A stretch of 7,343 nucleotides of DNA from an uncultured Solobacterium sp. (lineage in GTDB: Bacteria > Bacillota_I > Bacilli_A > Erysipelotrichales > Erysipelotrichaceae). The notes under the pieces were generated by a model, which made no database searches, had not been told where the DNA came from, and was given only the letters and a program-made list of their open reading frames with translations. The translations under genes were made by a program, and so were the position numbers. The first letter of the stretch is position 1, and each line of letters begins with the position of its first letter. The DNA lies in NCBI GenBank assembly GCA_937910655.1, contig CALEMV010000095.1, positions 1 through 7,343 on the forward strand, given 5' to 3'. Shown here one piece after another: positions 6,119 through 7,343 of the stretch.

Positions 6119-6159
6119 AGAGATAAACATGTTAAAATACCATTAAGGAGCGTATTTCT

Positions 6160-6534
6160 ATGAATATTTATCCCTACAACATGTATTTCTTATATGCCGC
6201 ATGCGCATTTCTTATATGTTATCTCACCATATTTTTATTAAAAATGATGAACTTCCAAAAATTAATAAAGACTACTAATGTTAATATTCAAGTGATTAAA
6301 GCTAAAGTTGATCATTTACAATACGTTTCAAACGCAATCGATGAGCAAAATAAAGTAAAGAAGAAAATTCAGAAGCAACTCATTAAGATTCTTCTTCCTA
6401 TCGTTGTTTCTATCATTCTAACTTATCGTCAAGATGAGGACTTACAAGGCCTTAAAGGTTACCTAACAGCTGGTAAACGTGAGTTTGTAAGACGTGGTAA
6501 TAGTGAAGTCTTCAAACGTATATTCACCAAATAA
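6160..6534 (+). CDS. Small membrane protein of unknown function
   Basis: A 124-residue protein that I do not recognise. It has a clear N-terminal membrane segment at about 8-29 (MYFLYAACAFLICYLTIFLL), a polar, lysine-rich helical stretch at about 31-72 that could form a coiled coil, and a second hydrophobic stretch at about 74-89 (KILLPIVVSIILTY). It ends in a basic, soluble tail of about 35 residues. The likely topology is two membrane passes or one pass plus a membrane-lying helix. The ATG at 6160 follows AAGGAG (6145-6150) by nine bases, and a strong terminator follows the stop, so it looks like a genuine single-gene transcription unit. It is the only plus-strand gene here. There is no signal-peptidase site or lipobox. 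It could be a lineage-specific envelope protein. Confidence 0.8.
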   Translation: MNIYPYNMYFLYAACAFLICYLTIFLLKMMNFQKLIKTTNVNIQVIKAKVDHLQYVSNAIDEQNKVKKKIQKQLIKILLPIVVSIILTYRQDEDLQGLKGYLTAGKREFVRRGNSEVFKRIFTK

Positions 6535-6571
6535 AACGAATACCGATGTGTTTTATGCATCGGTATTTTCA
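6530..6571. terminator. Bidirectional terminator between the membrane-protein gene and uvrC
   Basis: AATACCGATG (6539-6548) pairs perfectly with CATCGGTATT (6558-6567) around a nine-base loop. The plus side continues into TTTTC and the minus side, about four bases beyond the stem, into CGTTTTATTT, so both convergent genes can end here. The uvrC stop codon TAA (6555-6553) lies in the loop and its last codons form one arm of the stem. Confidence 0.9.
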
Positions 6572-7343
6572 TATGCTTGATGCAATGCATCATATACAGC
6601 TTTTGCTACTTCTAAAGGTACAACTTTTGCAATATCTTCAACTGTTGCGGCTTTTAGATTTGTAAAGTTACCAAATTCTTTTAGTAATAACTTCTTGCGT
6701 TTTGGACCAACACCAGAAATCTCATCTAAAACAGATTTAGTCTGTGCCTTTGTGCGCAGCTTTCGATGATACGTAATCGCAACACGGTGAACTTCATCCT
6801 GCATACGTGTTAGTAAGAAGAATAATCCTGAATCTTTATTGATTTCAAAAGTATCCCCGTTTGTATCCATTAATGCATTCGTACTATGCTTATCATCTTT
6901 TACCAAACCCATTAATTTAATTGTATCTGATAAATCAAGGGAATCCAGAATTTCCTTTGCTGCGTCAATCTGTGTTCTACCACCATCAACAATAATACCA
7001 TCTGGCATTCTAGTCCCTTCTTTTAGCATACGGAAATAACGGCGATAGATAACTTCCTTCATTGAATCCACATCAGAATTCCCTGTATGTAGCTTATATA
7101 AGCGATAACTCTTACGATCTGGATATCCATCTTCATATACAACACATGAGGCAACTGTAAAAGCCCCACTAATATGAGAGTTATCAAATAACTCAACACG
7201 ATTCATCGGATGTTTTGCAATTTCACAAAGCTGTGATACAGCTTGTTCTGTTAATGTATCTTGTCTTGCGACCGCATTGAACTTAAGGTCTAATTGTTTT
7301 TTAGCATTTTCAACGCACATATCTAAGAGTTTCACTTTATAAC
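6553..7343 (-). CDS. uvrC: UvrC, excinuclease ABC subunit C (C-terminal part)
   Basis: The visible part is about 263 residues, the C-terminal half of a protein usually near 600 residues; the frame stays open through the right edge, so the N-terminal GIY-YIG nuclease and UVR domains lie outside. UvrC makes both incisions around a DNA lesion in nucleotide excision repair after UvrA and UvrB have loaded. This half has the RNase H-like endonuclease domain that makes the 5' cut. Conserved sites are VELFDNSHISG (about 7200), IIVDGGRTQ (about 6990) and DEVHRVAITYHR (about 6790), supplying the aspartates and histidine of the active site. A helix-hairpin-helix DNA-binding pair follows (DEISGVGPKRKKLLLKEFG). 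A GTG at 7335 gives an in-frame valine and is not the start. The stop lies inside a bidirectional terminator. Nothing looks damaged. Confidence 0.96.
   Translation of the reverse strand, partial: YKVKLLDMCVENAKKQLDLKFNAVARQDTLTEQAVSQLCEIAKHPMNRVELFDNSHISGAFTVASCVVYEDGYPDRKSYRLYKLHTGNSDVDSMKEVIYRRYFRMLKEGTRMPDGIIVDGGRTQIDAAKEILDSLDLSDTIKLMGLVKDDKHSTNALMDTNGDTFEINKDSGLFFLLTRMQDEVHRVAITYHRKLRTKAQTKSVLDEISGVGPKRKKLLLKEFGNFTNLKAATVEDIAKVVPLEVAKAVYDALHQAYENTDA

Overview
This is a 7.3-kb stretch of low-GC Gram-positive (Firmicutes) chromosome. The AT-rich sequence, AGGAGG-type ribosome sites, sigma-A-like promoters, U-tailed hairpin terminators and a HrcA/CIRCE operator support this. The tig-lon-engB gene order and a gene resembling the Mycoplasma-type DUF3196 family point, with moderate confidence, to the Erysipelotrichia or a nearby lineage. 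Nothing looks like a prophage, insertion sequence, CRISPR array or recent acquisition. Almost everything is read on the minus strand; one small membrane-protein gene is on the plus strand.

In the order of minus-strand transcription: the window opens (right edge) with the C-terminal part of uvrC (6553-7343), which converges with the plus-strand gene at a bidirectional terminator (about 6530-6571). The plus-strand gene (6160-6534) encodes a 124-residue membrane protein of unknown function. It is divergent from a YfcE-type metallophosphoesterase (5601-6071), and the two share a short region with overlapping promoters. Next come tRNA-Arg(UCU) (5478-5554) with its own promoter and terminator, and a 232-residue DUF3196-like cytosolic protein (4723-5421).

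The core of the window is a protein quality-control operon: trigger factor (tig, 3179-4579), the ATP-dependent protease Lon (786-3104) and the ribosome-assembly GTPase EngB/YsxC (202-786), closed by a terminator overlapping the engB stop codon. Its promoter (-35 at 4721-4726, -10 at 4698-4703) is followed at once by a CIRCE element (4670-4696), the operator of the heat-shock repressor HrcA. The inferred logic is that heat or misfolding stress lifts HrcA repression and raises a nascent-chain chaperone, a degradative protease and a ribosome-biogenesis GTPase together. A strong hairpin between tig and lon may set the ratio of the two products. At the left edge, murG (1-109, N-terminus only) starts after the operon terminator, probably from its own promoter.

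Most genes are conserved housekeeping functions. The points most worth a second look are the CIRCE element in front of tig-lon-engB, the lysine-rich C-terminal tail of trigger factor, the tig-lon hairpin, and the unidentified small membrane protein. I found no convincing evidence of a wholly new system.
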